In this document: piece by piece, positions 47,627 through 60,727 of the stretch
Position numbering within the stretch: position 1 is the first letter of the stretch
Layout of the letters: every line of letters begins with the position of its first letter
Source: Dermanyssus gallinae
Taxonomy: Eukaryota > Arthropoda > Arachnida > Mesostigmata > Dermanyssidae
Length of the DNA stretch: 64,000 bases
NCBI GenBank assembly: GCA_003439945.1
Contig: QVRM01007032.1
Location: 1 to 64,000, forward strand
Direction: 5' to 3'
Notes under the pieces: generated by a model
Seen by the model: only the letters and a program-made list of their open reading frames with translations
The model's database searches: none
Told to the model about the DNA's origin: nothing
Position numbers and translations under genes: made by a program

Positions 47627-48900
47627 TTATTGTTTAGCAGGTCCGTTAATGTTTAGCGGAATTCCTGAAATTGCATTAGCCGCTTTTGCCGTTATAGCCG
47701 GGGATATGTTTAGATGACTGAGGCCTGTAAGGCTTGTGTCCAAGCGGATTTCCAAGTACCGGGCCTTCTTAAACTGCTTCATTTGCTGCCCTGCCAAGTA
47801 TAGTCTGATAAAAGCCTTCTTCTTCCTTCCCGTTAGCAGTATGGCCTCGCTTTTCGCCGGTGCGATTGCTAAGCCGGCTTTGTCGATCCATTTCGTCATA
47901 GACTCTTGTGTTTTTTTTCTAGCGTTGAGTTCCAGTTCTTCTGCAGTTTTTGTCTGAACTGTGATGGCCAGATCATCCGCGTACACAATATTATATACCT
48001 CTTGTAGAAGGTTATTCTGGCAAATGGCGTCATCGTACTAGGCTCCAAAGCATGGGACTTAGAATCAAGCCTTGCAGAATTCCTGCTGTCATTAATAATT
48101 CCACTTCACCGTTGGCAATATTTCGGTTCTCCACCTGTCCTGAGATGTGATGGTCTCAAGATCTCGAGCCTGGCGGTGTGGTGCATTTGCGTACACCTCG
48201 CGACTGGAGGAGACACGTAGATGCACGGGTTCGATCTCCACTTATGCATATTTGTATTCATGGAGTTCGTCTTACGAAGCAATGCGAAAGCAAACCCAGA
48301 GTTGACTAAAGCTCGAGCTTCATCCTCTGGGGTTGTGTGTGGCTTTTCAGTTCACGCCTTGCCATGTTGCAATAAGACCTCTTTTGAGCAATGGTCTTGT
48401 TTCACCAGTATTTTAGTTGCAAGTTTACTCGCTTCTTGGAGCTCCTTGGGGGTTTGGGGAAGCCCCGCTGGTTTTTGTTTTAAAGGGGTTCTCATCGGAG
48501 ATCCTGTAGCGAGTTTTGTCGCTTACGCGTTGCCTGGGTGTCTGCGCCTCTACCGTGAACTCTATGTAGTGGTCACTGAGATTTCCTTCTTCAATGCGAA
48601 CTTTCCAACCCGTTATTTTGCAAGCTAGTGTGTCATCGCAAAGCGGTAGGCCAATATGTGAGTATTGGCTTGCCCTGTGAAAGGTAGGATCCTTGCCTTT
48701 GATCTGTACATATGTTTGCCCATGTTTCACATGCTGCGTTAAAGTCGCCCGTGAGTAGGGTTCCCAATCCGTCACTGGTGTCGCGTACTGAGCCCCTGAG
48801 TTCAGTTACCTTTCGAGTTCTTTCTCTGAGCAGTTCGGGCTAATGTTGCACGAGTATAGTATCCACTTGTTGGCTACGTCTACCCACACGTATCATGTTC
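47627..48900 (-). pseudogene. R1-type LINE ORF2 remnant (endonuclease and RT)
   Basis: The endonuclease appears near 48700 as TGDFNAACETWAN and near 48590 as KVRIEEGNLSDHYIEFTVE, the usual last catalytic SDH block. The RT remains only as MYADDLAITVQTKTAEELE with its downstream KARYLEIRLDTSLTG block (47627-47986). The early RT blocks are missing between these parts. It lies directly downstream of the matching ORF1 remnant on the same strand. Confidence 0.7.
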
Positions 48901-49099
48901 CCTTTCCGTGTTTGGTTAGTAGGGAACCAGTGTTAATGATAGTAGAGCTAACCGTTAGATCAGTGGATCATCCTACTTGTGTACTTTACTTATGCATTTA
49001 TTTGGTTTACTGAAAGAAAGCTTATGTTGCGTCTTGCTACTATTTTCCTCTCATTTTTCTACTTTTTGGGAAATTTTCCGCTCGGTTTGGAGGTATTTG

Positions 49100-50140
49100 G
49101 CGCACTGTAGTTCTGGCACAATGATCCAGATTTCCACGTACGCAACACTTGGAAGCTTCGGTATCGCAGTCTTGACGGATGTGTCGGGCGTCGCCGCACC
49201 TGTACAAAATTTGGTTTTCGGCTTTATTGTTCCTGCGTTTTCTGGTTGTGTGCCCTATGTCATGGCAACTATGGCAAGTTGGCAGGGTGATCCATCACAA
49301 ATTCCTCAGATCTGCTATTAAGGCCATTTAACCTTCCTCGCCGGGAGTTCTGCTTTAGCACAGTCACTAGATATTGCCAGCTTCCCTTTTGGTTAGGTCG
49401 CGAAGCTTCTGTGCGCATACGAGTCAATCTGTAAAGTTTAGGGTCTTACGGATTTCTGTCCTAATGGCCTCCGCGCTTATGAAAGGCTTAACGTAGCGCA
49501 GGGCAACCGTCATGGTGGGGCCAGTAACCACTCTGGTGTCAACCTCTCCTCAGATACCTTGGCGTAAGACGGCGGCAAAGGTGACGGAGCTGCCAGTCCT
49601 TTCCTCCGATATCTTAAGGATAAGGTCTCCGGCACGAGTGGTTTGGACTTGGCCAATTCGCGCACCATATTCAGGCGTTCCGACTAGCGGGTTTATCGTG
49701 TGAAGCATCTCAAGCGAGGTTCCTTCGTTCGCCCGGATTCTCACAGACACCATTTCAGTCTGTGCGTTTCTGGGCCAGTGGTACTTACATCTAGCTGGGG
49801 CCTTTGCTGTCCCTTATTTGTCTTGTCTTGGCCCTTCTCAATGGTCTTGCAACGTATCTGCAGGAACTTTTATGGGGGGGACCTCTGGGCCTGTTACTCC
49901 GATCAGAATAGTGTGCATTTTTCTACTGGGGGCGTCGGTTTGTTTTCGTCTGATTCCGTAAGGGTGTCAACTAGCTTCAGTTGTCGACGTCGATTCAGCA
50001 AGCGGGAACTGGGTAGCGAGTTTTTGAGGACTGTTTTATTTCTGACTCTCTCGTAATAAGAATTGCCCGCTCGTTTCGCAACGCTGCAATGCTGGCCTTT
50101 GAAAAGTGGGCGGCTTTGAATGTGGCTTCCGGCCATCCGT
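49100..50140 (-). pseudogene. R1-type LINE ORF1 (gag-like) remnant
   Basis: On the minus strand, GARIGQVQTTRAGDLILKIS near 49620-49690 matches the central gag-like domain of R1-type ORF1 proteins. Further on, CHSCHDIGHTTRKR and CGDARHIRQDC near 49180-49280 are decayed CCHC zinc knuckles; the final cysteine of the first and the first cysteine of the second are lost. Stops and shifts separate the parts. It would have bound element RNA. Confidence 0.6.
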
Positions 50141-50366
50141 GTCGAATAAGTTTGGTAAAGTCCATAAATGTTTTAATCTGATATAAACTATTTATAATAT
50201 AATGTGACTTACTACAGGTACTTTTTCGAATTCTCGTAACAACACACATATATATATATACCCGAGAAGATGCAATTATTTATTAAGGAATGCAAATGGA
50301 GCTACAAATGTCTCCCGAGAACGTGTGTACAGGCAATATTACTCTATCTCGTGTAGAGAAATAAAA

Positions 50367-50370
<4 letters not shown>

Positions 50371-50449
<79 letters not shown>
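50371..50449. repeat. (TA)n microsatellite
   Basis: TA tract of nearly 80 bases with one CA interruption. Confidence 0.92.
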
Positions 50450-50451
<2 letters not shown>

Positions 50452-50728
50452 TTTATTTCACAAGAAATTGGTAGATATTACCTACAATCTATGTAAAAAA
50501 ATCCATGCTGATAACATCTTTCACTACTGCATGCGTCGAACCAGTTTCTATTTTCTTGCATTGCAGTATGTAGTATCGGTCATTATAGCACTTGCCACAA
50601 TATTTACATACACAGTCTTCCATATCAAAGCAATACCCTCTTAGGCATATATATATTGGTGGTAGCCATGCCAGGTAAGTCTACAGAATACGCGTCTGTT
50701 TGCTTGCATTTTCTGCTTTCAACGATCT

Positions 50729-50925
50729 GTCGTGAATGCAGGACCGTCGGTGAATCTCTCTATGGCAAAGTTCCAATTACGTTTTCTCTGTAGGCGCGAT
50801 ATTGCTCTACGACCAGTGCGCTGAAATGATATTTGTCTAGGATGAGATCTTCCACAAAGCTTCGCTCTTGGCATAGATCCAGCGCTAAAATTGCCGTTGC
50901 GTTGCGCGACAATCACACACTTGGC
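50729..50925 (-). repeat. dispersed repeat copy, partner at 15695
   Basis: Diverged partner of the repeat at 15695-15890, in the same orientation. The source family is not identified. Confidence 0.4.
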
Positions 50926-51310
50926 ACATTAGCCCGAAAGCAGTAAGTTATATTTGTAGCTATTTTTATCTTAAAAAGCTTTTATTTCTAGGCTTAAAGT
51001 CAATCTACGTAAGATATCCGAGCAGCGTCATGGCCGACACTGCCTTTGCACGCATGTTCCCTATGTGTTCTATATCTTAAGATAGGCTGGGGGTCAAGGT
51101 TACCCCGAGATAACTAAATTGACTTACTAATTCGATATTTGATTATTGACCCTGATGGTATAGACAAGACTGGCGTATCGACCTCATCTGGAAAATCGAA
51201 GAAGTTTGGTATTGAATACATTAATTGTCAGCTTTTTGACTTGTATCAAAAAAAATATTTAGCTCATAACGGGGTGTAAACAATTGTCCCCCAGCGAACG
51301 TGACGACAAA

Positions 51311-51595
51311 CTACACCAGCTTTAAGTCCAGGCCTGGAGTCGACCACCTGGACAAGGTACCAAGCACCGCCGTGGCGTTACCACGCTGTATATCCAATGA
51401 CAGCCTTTGCCGGAAAAATTCACCAGCGCGCAGGTCCCCCGTGGCTAATCTTAGACACGTGCATATCTTAGTATTAACTTCCTCATTAATTTTACTTGGG
51501 TCCCCTAAGGTTTCAAAGGCAAAGTTTCGAAAATCCATAGTCTCCGATAGATGCATACTTCCGACACTTGTTTCTTTCCGCCTGCGAAATAGCAT
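51311..51595 (-). pseudogene. YLDD-G type LINE protein, C-terminal end
   Basis: The minus-strand frame has NFAFETLGDPS and FRQRLSLDIQRGNATAVLGTLSRWS, the same terminal block as at 44935-45302. The upstream half of this terminal domain is not recognisable. Confidence 0.6.
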
Positions 51596-51837
51596 AACCA
51601 GCCTGGGTAGCGCCGCGGTTGACCATTGAAGGTGCTAAATTGTCAGTTTATATTGTGCGCCCCATTGGCTCATTTCATTCAGATAAAACTGTATGTGTGG
51701 TCTTGACTTGGCTATTATGATAAGATCATCATCGCAGAATTCATAAAGGGCTTTAGCCGTTACTACCGGTACTTTGAAATATCGTAATTGCCTTCCTTAG
51801 TTATTACGGATGTTACTGAACGCTACTTAAAAACAAG

Positions 51838-51846
51838 AGTTGAGCT

Positions 51847-51898
<52 letters not shown>

Positions 51899-51907
51899 AG
51901 CTCAACT
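51838..51907. repeat. (TA)n inside a 13-bp perfect inverted repeat
   Basis: AGTTGAGCTCAAT at 51838-51850 and its exact reverse complement at 51895-51907 flank a pure TA tract, so the whole unit is a palindrome of 70 bases. Confidence 0.85.
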
Positions 51908-52399
51908 ATATAAAAACTTTTTTTTTCTTTTAACAACACTTATAATAACATCCGGGCGGAAGAAAGAGCCGCGGTCAGCGGGATGCCCTACAAGATCCAC
52001 CTTCTAGCCGGAAAGTGATAATGATGTGCAAACTAACCCCGTCGTGCCAGAAACAATATTCGGATATATTGTTTGTATATCAAAATAGCGGAGAAAAGAA
52101 TGGGCAGCACCACCTCTTTTGCTGCCGCCCTTCACCAAGGTACCGGAGCCCATTAAGATAGAGACCCGTATAACCATGAGACTTCACAAATTGCCTCTTA
52201 TGCGCACGCGGCCTAACGAGAAAAGGGATCCCATGAAACTTTGAGACTTTCAGAGATACCTCTATCGGATTAGAAGAACTTCCCTGGCGAAGAACTTCCC
52301 CCTTTGTTTACCGCCAGAAAAGATCGAAGATTAGATACACTAACTCTTTTCTACCGTGCCAGGTACTGGAACAAGCTAATACCACAACAATTGCAAAGC

Positions 52400-52880
52400 T
52401 CAGAAAAAAATCGACTAGCGTGGGAGACAGAATGGAAGCAAAGACCCCAGATCCCTCCAAAGGAACCCTGAAGAATTTCCTAGACGACATATGCGACATC
52501 ATTTGCGGGCGAAAGCTTGGAACAGCTATAACTAGGAAAGTACTGAAGGAAAGGGGAGCCCGGTAAGGATCAGGAGGGCGAGATTTCTGCCTGCTGTACT
52601 ATAAGATCACGTGATTTTGATTGATACGGGTTCGCAGGTGTTGGAACAAAGCACGTCGCTCTTTGAGAAACCCATAAGGGAACCCGGTCAGTTAATCCAA
52701 GTAGTATTCTCGACTTCTCCTGATGGTCCATAGTACTGCTCTATGGAGATTTGGAACATCAGAGGGTAAAGCGTAAGGGGGAGACGGGTAAAGCCGGTGT
52801 GGGTCTCAGCGGGCGAACATCTATTCGCTGGGATCGAGTTCGACACTGCTCGAGACAGGAAGTGGGACCCTCCTCATTCC
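52400..52880 (+). pseudogene. possible LTR-retroelement protease remnant
   Basis: A frame at 52608-52733 contains ILIDTGSQV, matching the hydrophobic-D-T-G-S active-site motif of retropepsin-type aspartic proteases. The sequence before it is broken by stops and lacks clear zinc knuckles. No reverse transcriptase, integrase or LTR was seen nearby. A chance match is possible. Confidence 0.3.
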
Positions 52881-54423
52881 CCACTCGTAGCAATAGTACG
52901 TAGCAGTAATTAACCCTCCTGCATTAAAGAAAAACACTGATTATGCTAAGCTAAGTTGTGGCAAACAACACGTTTTTTAGGCATATATGTATATAATTAT
53001 ATATTTACGATTGGAGCAATAAATTCCCATACGATGCAACAATAACCACTAAACAATCAATGACAAACAAACTTCTTCTAAGAAATATCATAAGCACTCA
53101 ATAGAGCAACCTACTTAAACCTATTTTCTCTTATTTCATGACAGGAAAAGATCCGCGCGATTTTCAGCCTACATTTCGTTTGTTGTTACTCTCGTCGGTG
53201 AGCAGTGAGCAGCCTGCATTTCCTACATTCTATCAAGAGAAGAAGTATATGCATCCGAAGCCGCAACAGCTACACGGGCGGAAGCGTCATCAATATACGG
53301 CTCTGCTCGAACTCGAATAGCTGGAAATTTAAAAAGAGCATTGTATCTAGTACGTAGTGGAATGGAGCATAAATTATCTACTCGTTTTTGAGCAGACCGA
53401 TGTGAGTTCTCATGTGTAACTGCTGTCTAGTCGCGTCAAATACTGGCATTATCCGTAAGCAGCAACTGTTTGTCAGAATTCAGCATACAATCTCTTGACG
53501 TAGAACATGCTGTCTGTTTCAGTCTTACTATATCAACTCCAGCCACACCAAATATACTGAAAGTACACCCCTGTAGTCCTTGTTGTTTTTGTTCGCCACC
53601 ATTAATTTTAAGCTTAACTGCTAGATGTTATTATAATATTTAAACAAAAGGTTCATGATTGTATCGCGTGCAAGTTTTTACAGAATTATATAAATATTTC
53701 GAGAATATGATAATTATAATGAATAATAGTATATAGGTATTTTGTGTCCGTAGTTGTGCTGCATCGACTCCCGTAGTTTCAGTACATTAGTACCATAATA
53801 TATGTGTACTACATGACAATCTTATACTGGTAATAAAGCTTGCATGCACAATTTACATTGCAAACGCTGTTTATGTAGATATGCTGAGTAGGCCCGTGTG
53901 GCGTTAGTCCTTATAGTAACGCTCACTTTGTCTTCTTCTACCTGTCCGATAAGAAAAGCAGTTGCCTTTGCACTCTACCTCGTTAATATGTCTCTTCAAA
54001 GAAAAATAGAAACTGTTACCTCTAGGCAGATAATATAAGTTACGAGATATGGGATCTTTCCTTAAGTGTTTCATTTGAAGCCATTCTTTTCAAAATGTTG
54101 GTTTTTATAATGAATTGTTAATAAACATCTATCTTTTATATCATGTATATAATATTAGAAGTTTCATTAACCAAGAACTGGTTTACACATATACATTATA
54201 GGCATCACATTTCTAAAAAAGCTTTTTTGCAACATTGAAGGTACTCAACACTGACATATGCACTCCGGTGAGATCCCAGGAAACTTTTCGCGCACACGGC
54301 CTTCAGGTGGAAGCCATAGACGGCAAATTTGGTGCTAGATATTGGTTTGCATAGCTGCAGCCTTTTCACGAATCCGACGTCAGTGCCTTTGTTTCATGGA
54401 ACAGCGGGATGATGTGGGCCATT
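52881..54423. other. no gene recognised
   Basis: AT-rich sequence. Several short frames lack family resemblance. Confidence 0.4.
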
Positions 54424-54640
54424 TTATTCCCTAAGCGGATACGTGTTATTTAAAGGCCGTCGTCTTCGGTAGGTTGTACATCCTCTGCAAGTCGTCAACG
54501 ACGCCAGTAAGTATACTAACCTAATCAGGCTAGTGCGGTGGACGTTCAATGCTCTCTTTAGGAAACTAGACTGGAGTTGGTCAAACGCCCTTACGTTCGG
54601 CCTCGAGAGATGAGGCCAGACCACCTAAACACCCTACGAC
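54424..54640 (-). pseudogene. LINE post-RT fragment
   Basis: The minus-strand frame PHLSRPNVRAFDQLQSSFLKR followed by VHRTSLIRLVYLLA resembles the region after the reverse transcriptase in LINE ORF2 proteins, where a line of leucine-rich helices ends in FLKRALG-like words. No catalytic block is nearby. Confidence 0.4.
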
Positions 54641-57600
54641 ACAATCATAACAGCAAGTTACGTTAAGTCCAATGAAGGTTGAAAATGATGTTTGTAGAAT
54701 ATTTCGACTGACTTTGCCGATCTTGTGTTTGCCTTTGTTATGGTTCCTTCCGCTAGCCCGGCCTTGTAGTGAATTCTATTGTACCATCCGTATCGCGCAT
54801 TTATTTCAACAGACTAACTTTCAGCAGACTTTCCTTTAGGGGTACGTCTGGTCCTACCCACATCGTTTTTTGCATGTGCAAAACTTCGGGAATCTACTCG
54901 CATGAGATCTCTTGCGTCCTGAACAGGTATACACTCTCTTATGCATAGAATCCTTTGTCTGCTAGGCACCGCGGGAAGCCACTATATCTACGCTATCTCA
55001 CGCGCACCACTGATGACTGCAGTACGGCGGGAGTAAATTTACGGCGCGTAAACAGAGCGTTTTTACTAGATCCTCAATTGGATTTTTTGGACCGATTGAA
55101 ACCAAGATTGAAGGTGCTTGCGATTAGCTTCAACAGTTAGAAATTTACCATCGCAAGGAACGTTGAATCTCAGGAGTCGGTCGAAGTGAGAAACATATGA
55201 GTATGTGCGACGCACGGATATCACGATCACGTCTGCACAATGATGGGTCTCCACAACGTAATGCTCCCCTGTAACTGCAGATTTTGTAGAGCAGCTTGCG
55301 AGACATCACCGCGTAGCCATGCCACCGGTTGCGCAATGTAACGTGTGTCGCTGACATCACTAGCTCAACAGAAAGGTCTAACCAAGTGTAGGTGTGTGCT
55401 TAGATGTATGCTTCTTGGTAAAAAAAAAAATATTTTTTTTGAATATAAGTTTATTCTATCATCTAAGGAGAACGGCAAGTCTTGATGTGATAATCCTGTA
55501 AAATGCCTAACCGTTGCATACTAACCGTTAGTAAAATAAACAGGATGACCGTATAAAAAGCCTAACTCATTGGCCATCGTTGATAAGTGGGTTGACAGTG
55601 TTTATTCTTTTCAGTCGCAATGGTCGTAGTTTACTGGTCCACATTATTAAAAAAAAACTCTTCTTCTCTTGTTGAGTCGTTCTTTATAATGCATGCTTAC
55701 CTGCAAGGTTTTTGTTTCCTTAATTGCCAAAGCCGTGCTAAAACGCTTAAAGGCCGCAGTGAATACGAACCATTAAGCTTATATCCATAACGAGGCCAAT
55801 ATATGCCCCCACAATCGTAAGGGTTTCCTAACTTGAGCATGATATATAATGCGGCTTCAGAAACCACATTTGCTAAACATTGTTAGTTAGGCTGTATTTA
55901 TGGTCAGTTATCTATGTTCAAATAATAACCACTGTTATATGTTATATTCAATGAGAGTTATTTATTTAATATCTCGACAGCGGGCATGCATCTTAAAACC
56001 TAGAAGTGCTCACTGTCAAACTTTTCTCCGACGTTCTTTCCGGTTTCCCCGCCCAGGTTGAGCTTAACAACAAAAATACTCTAATACCTACTTTCAGGTC
56101 TTGACCTGTCTACGAGTCCCTATCTATGCTTCCACGAAAACCTACCTATAATCTTGCTAATAGCGGACTTTAAATTAATAATTTTAATGCTTTATTTTGT
56201 TTCATGCATTTATTCATTTCAATGCATGTGTTAATTTAATGTCTCTGTTTATTTCAATGCTTGCATACATGATTAGGCCGCCTTTTTATCTGCTTCACAA
56301 TTCATGCAGGGGCTTGAACATAATAGTAATCTAGGCTGTGTTGTGACCTCATTTCGTGACCACCATAAATGACTTACTACTACAACAATTAATAGCTCCT
56401 TCATTGTAATTTCCGTTTAATTAATTATTAAAGGATTATTTATAATTAAAGGAATGTTGTAATAAAACTAATTGTTTATCTTGTTTTCTTCATCCATGTG
56501 CTGCTCATGTAAGTAAATTATAAGCATGATGTGTCTATGCCTCACTTATATTGGCCCTGTTCTGTCTAGAAACAATTTTATATTACGTTTAAACTCCGCA
56601 AACTCAAATTTCAGCCCTCTTAGCACAATTGCCCTCCGCCGAGAACATGCAACTGCCGCAGTCAAGAATATATTTGCTGTGTGCAGAATGTATGTAATGG
56701 TTTGCTAAGTGCAGCTTAGCAATTTCCATCCGAAAGATATGACCTACTCCGCGGAGGGTCTAAAGTGATAAATGATTGCCTGAAAGCAACTTATTTAGAA
56801 TACAACTATTAAACGAGCGGAACATTAGTCAAAACAATGTATCGTATCACACAGACCATTATCATTCATCTGGATATGATATGCATGTTACTTAATAGGC
56901 TAAATCTTAGGTTCCTCACAATTTAACCGATAAAAGTAATAAGGAGAAGAAATAATTAGCCACAGGAGACAAGCCTTAGCCTAAGGCCAGACAAAATGCT
57001 CCATTGGAAGACGACTCCGTGTGGTTTGACTATTACGAACTAAGCTTACAAAGAATAGAGGACCCAGCAGGCAAAACTAGTAAGAAGAGCTACAAAGGGC
57101 CTGAGAAGCCGAGAGAATCGTGCTTTACGACAACTCCAAGTCCATTACTTTCTGTAAGCATGTTCTGCTCACTGGCGATTTACAGACATTTTTGCTCACT
57201 GGCGATTCGTATTTGCATTGAAAATGTTTTGGTATTAATGTGTGTGTGGGACACTGGCTAGCAACTGTTGGGAGACCAGGCCCTCACATTTATCGTGAAA
57301 CGGACCAGTGAAATGCTCAAGCGCTTGGAGCGAAAAGCAAAAAAAAAATACCTAAATGAATTATATGGGACTGTAGCTTCCAACCATTTCCACGCCTGCA
57401 AGACTACGGTGTATAGGCTAAATGCATACACAATGGTGAGACAACATTTGTGAGATCATAAGGTAGGTGAAGTAATTTTGAGAAGAACCTACTGCAGCCA
57501 CCTCCAACAAGAGGCAGAGAGGACGACATTTTATAAAGTTGTATAAGAAATTGCGGCAATTTGCTGCTATACTGATTGTATGTCAGCTTTTCTAGAGCAA

Positions 57601-58102
57601 ATTTAGGCAAATATGTTTTACACTTCTGCCACAACCAATAAAAAACATATAAGAAAACAGCGTAGCGCTTTAGTAAATCCAACACGATTGCTAACAGAAG
57701 GCACTATGTTAACACAACAGAAATTGTCCAGAAATCTAGCGCACATTGCCCGCAGAAAGATCAGCATGAGCTTCTTGCCACGGTAGAATTAGAATTAACC
57801 CTATTAATAGTCATCACAATTCGAGTAGTAATGATATTGATTTTTAGTTTATAGCTAATATAGTGCACGTTCAATAGTTTTGTATGAATCAAGTATTAAT
57901 ACGCATTCCGTTTTTGTTGATACGTACAGCTTCATGAATTTATTGCTCCGCAAGTGCAACTTTCATTTTGAATGAGTTTGTGTATATATATTTTTCTCGT
58001 ATAATTCTCGTGTAATATGTATATATTACACATATCATGAAGGATTAGCTAAGCCAATGTGTCTAGCGAGCGTGTATTGTGACTATCACGTGTCCGTTTC
58101 GA

Positions 58103-58140
<38 letters not shown>

Positions 58141-59195
58141 GGTTTGCAACTTGTCAACATTTGTTGTTCATTGGTTGTAAAAAAATACGTTAACTTCATT
58201 GGTCAAGCACTGCGGTTCTGTTGTAGAAAAACAACGAATTCTTATACAATCCGTATATGACATCAGTAATTCTCGTCGATTTGTTTATTAGGCCCATAGA
58301 GGATTTACGGCTCGATTGCTCTGTTAACTTTTAAGTCCTCCCGGGGCTACACCAGTACGCGCATATGTTGAGCACTGTCTCCGGTGATACGGGCTGTCCA
58401 TAAATGAGCAAAAAATCCAACACACTACATCTGAATAACTTGATCAATTTCTCCAAATTTTTATTCAAGTCTAGCCTCTTTCCTGCAAATAGTCGCCTTT
58501 TTTATAGTATATAACGTTTATAGTAGGTTACCCATACGATATCAATAGTGGCGAATAGACAATAACAAATATTATGACAACAACAAGCGTTTAGTTATTC
58601 GCCCCTAGACGTTTTTATCCCTGCCCTTATAACTAACTTCATTAAAATTACATTTATAACATCAGTACACGTTTTATTACCCGCGTAACTTTAAAGTTAG
58701 AGGCACGCTACGTAAATATTTTTAGTAGTTTTATGGATTTACAAGATATAGCTCACCTAATTGTTAAGGCTGACGCAAGATTATGCATTATTTGTCAATG
58801 CTCAAGAGACGTTTCACTGTGCCTACTTGACCAAAAGGTGCATTTGATTATTTTCATCTGCCTTTATAAATTGAACAACTATGTACTCATCGACTACCAT
58901 GAGTACAATTTAGTATATTTGGAGCACGGGACATTGTCAAAAAAATATTGTTGTCCTTGACATACATAGTTACATTCCACCTTATCTACCTCAATACTAA
59001 ATAGCATACATATGCTGCTCACTACTTTGTGTCAAATGTGCTGTTCTAAAACACAGCACATTTGGCCTTTACGCTTTTTAATCTGTAGAAGCTCCGAAAA
59101 TTATGTATTTTACTTCAAATCTTGCTCGAACGAATGTCCGTTTAAGCGCATTCGGTAGCGATAGTAGGGCTCTCGTTGCGCACGTTCAAAGATAC
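54641..59195. other. long stretch with no recognised gene
   Basis: I see no family match, tRNA-like boxes or inverted repeats other than the hairpin at 59033-59064 and a (TA)n tract at 58103-58136. CTCACTGGCGATT occurs twice near 57168 and 57194. Confidence 0.4.
59033..59064. repeat. perfect 12-bp hairpin, 8-base loop
   Basis: CAAATGTGCTGT at 59033-59044 and its exact reverse complement at 59053-59064. Confidence 0.8.
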
Positions 59196-60727
59196 CAGGT
59201 GTCTCCCAAATTGTTCCACCAGCAGTAACTATTCGGATATCTGCCAGCACAATGTTTGCGCGACTGCATCGTTTGCTTCGCGAAGCTGGGTCATTTCACG
59301 ACTGTCAATACGAAGCCAAACGAGCGCGGACAATGAGAAGCCCAAATACGGAGGAACACATTGTTGATCAAGTAGTCGCGCGTTCTTCCGCAAACATTAG
59401 GCAGGTGCCTAGAAGTGTCGGTGTAAGTCGCACCACTGTCCGCGAGGTGCTAAGTGAGTCAGGGCTTAATCTGTACCAGTTGCAGCGAGTTCAGGCCTTG
59501 CGGAATTCTGATTACCAGCCACGCATTCATTACTGTCGCTGATTTCTACAAAAGGCAGTGGAATTTTCTGCTCTTGTTTTCTTTACGGACGAAGCGTCTT
59601 TCGCACAAGATGGTGTGTGACCGTAGCGCACATAACGTTCTTTAATGGGCCAAGGGGAACCCGCCTATGGTCCGCCCGCATGCACACCAGTGTCGCTTCT
59701 CCATGAATGTCTGGACTGGCATAGTGAACAACTACCTTATTGGATCTTATATCCATATCGACAGGTTAAATGGATCAACATAGCACATATGTCTGAACAC
59801 AACCTTGCCAGAACTCTTGGCATACGTTTCTCAACGTATTTGATCGAGTGTGTAGTTCCAGCACGATGGTGTCCCAGCACAGAGCGCTTTTCAAGTACGG
59901 AATTATCTGGATGTGACCTTCGCCAATCGCTGGATTGGCCAAGACGGTCCACCAGCTTAGCCGCCGCAATCGTCCGATTCGTGTAGTCTCGGCATTTTCC
60001 TTTAGGGCCACTTAAAAATCTTATCTATACAACTCCCGTTGAGTCTCCTATGATTCTGATTGGCAGAATAGTTACTGCTGGTGGAACCGTTCGAGAGACG
60101 CGTGGTATCTTTGCACGCGTACAACGGGAGCTTTGCTATCGCTACCGAATATACTTATTGGCTGACAGGCATTTGTTCGAGCAAGATTTGAAGTAATATA
60201 GATATTTTTGCGCGCTTCTGCAGGTTTGACGACTGACTTGATTAAGAAAGAAAGCGAACATAGTAGCTGCATGCATGCACTCACACCGGGTATGGTCATC
60301 GGGAGAGTTGAATTACTTTGCAACCACATACGTCAGCTTTACCAATTTGGTACCAAAATGATTCACTTAAGATGTGCATTCGTCTTATTGGTTGTACACG
60401 CGTGATGGAACGTTTTGAGAACCTGGGCGTGGACGGTCAAACATGCAAAAGTAAAATTATGATTTTGCAAACTCTTCTTAATATCACAATTTTTTTTCTC
60501 CCGAATGCGCCGGTTTTTCAATTAAGGAATGCGTTCCCTTACAATCGTACATTTTGTAAACGTATGTCGGAACAGCCACCCCTTAAATCACAACTCAGAA
60601 AAATTAATTAAAAAGCATCTCACGCCTATATGAAGCATTTCCGCCCCCCTTCGATTGGCAAACATAATTTCCTCACCGAGGTTGACCATGCCCTAGAGTT
60701 TTTCCCAGTAAAATCCGGACACACCTG
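59196..60727 (+). mobile_element. Tc1/IS630-like DNA transposon, decayed
   Basis: The left end CAGGTGTCTCC (59196) and right end GGACACACCTG (ending 60727) are near reverse complements, each next to TA. The 1.5-kb interior holds the remains of a transposase (59252-60170). This size and TA target fit the Tc1/mariner/IS630 superfamily. The match between the ends is short (about 10 of 11 bases), so the borders are tentative. Confidence 0.6.
59252..60170 (+). pseudogene. Tc1/IS630-like transposase remnant
   Basis: The protein pieces are in order. VARSSANIRQVPRSVGVSRTTV (59380-59440) is a helix-turn-helix. LYQLQRVQALRNSDYQPR precedes the first catalytic block, seen as VFFTDEASFAQDG near 59575-59615. 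Near 60005-60110, GPLKNLIYTTPVESPMILIGR matches the region after the third acidic residue, and VRETRGIFARVQREL ends the protein. Stops and shifts break it between these blocks. The second catalytic block (usually DGAPAH-like) is not recognisable. This is a different family from the mariner at 8.8 kb. Confidence 0.65.
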
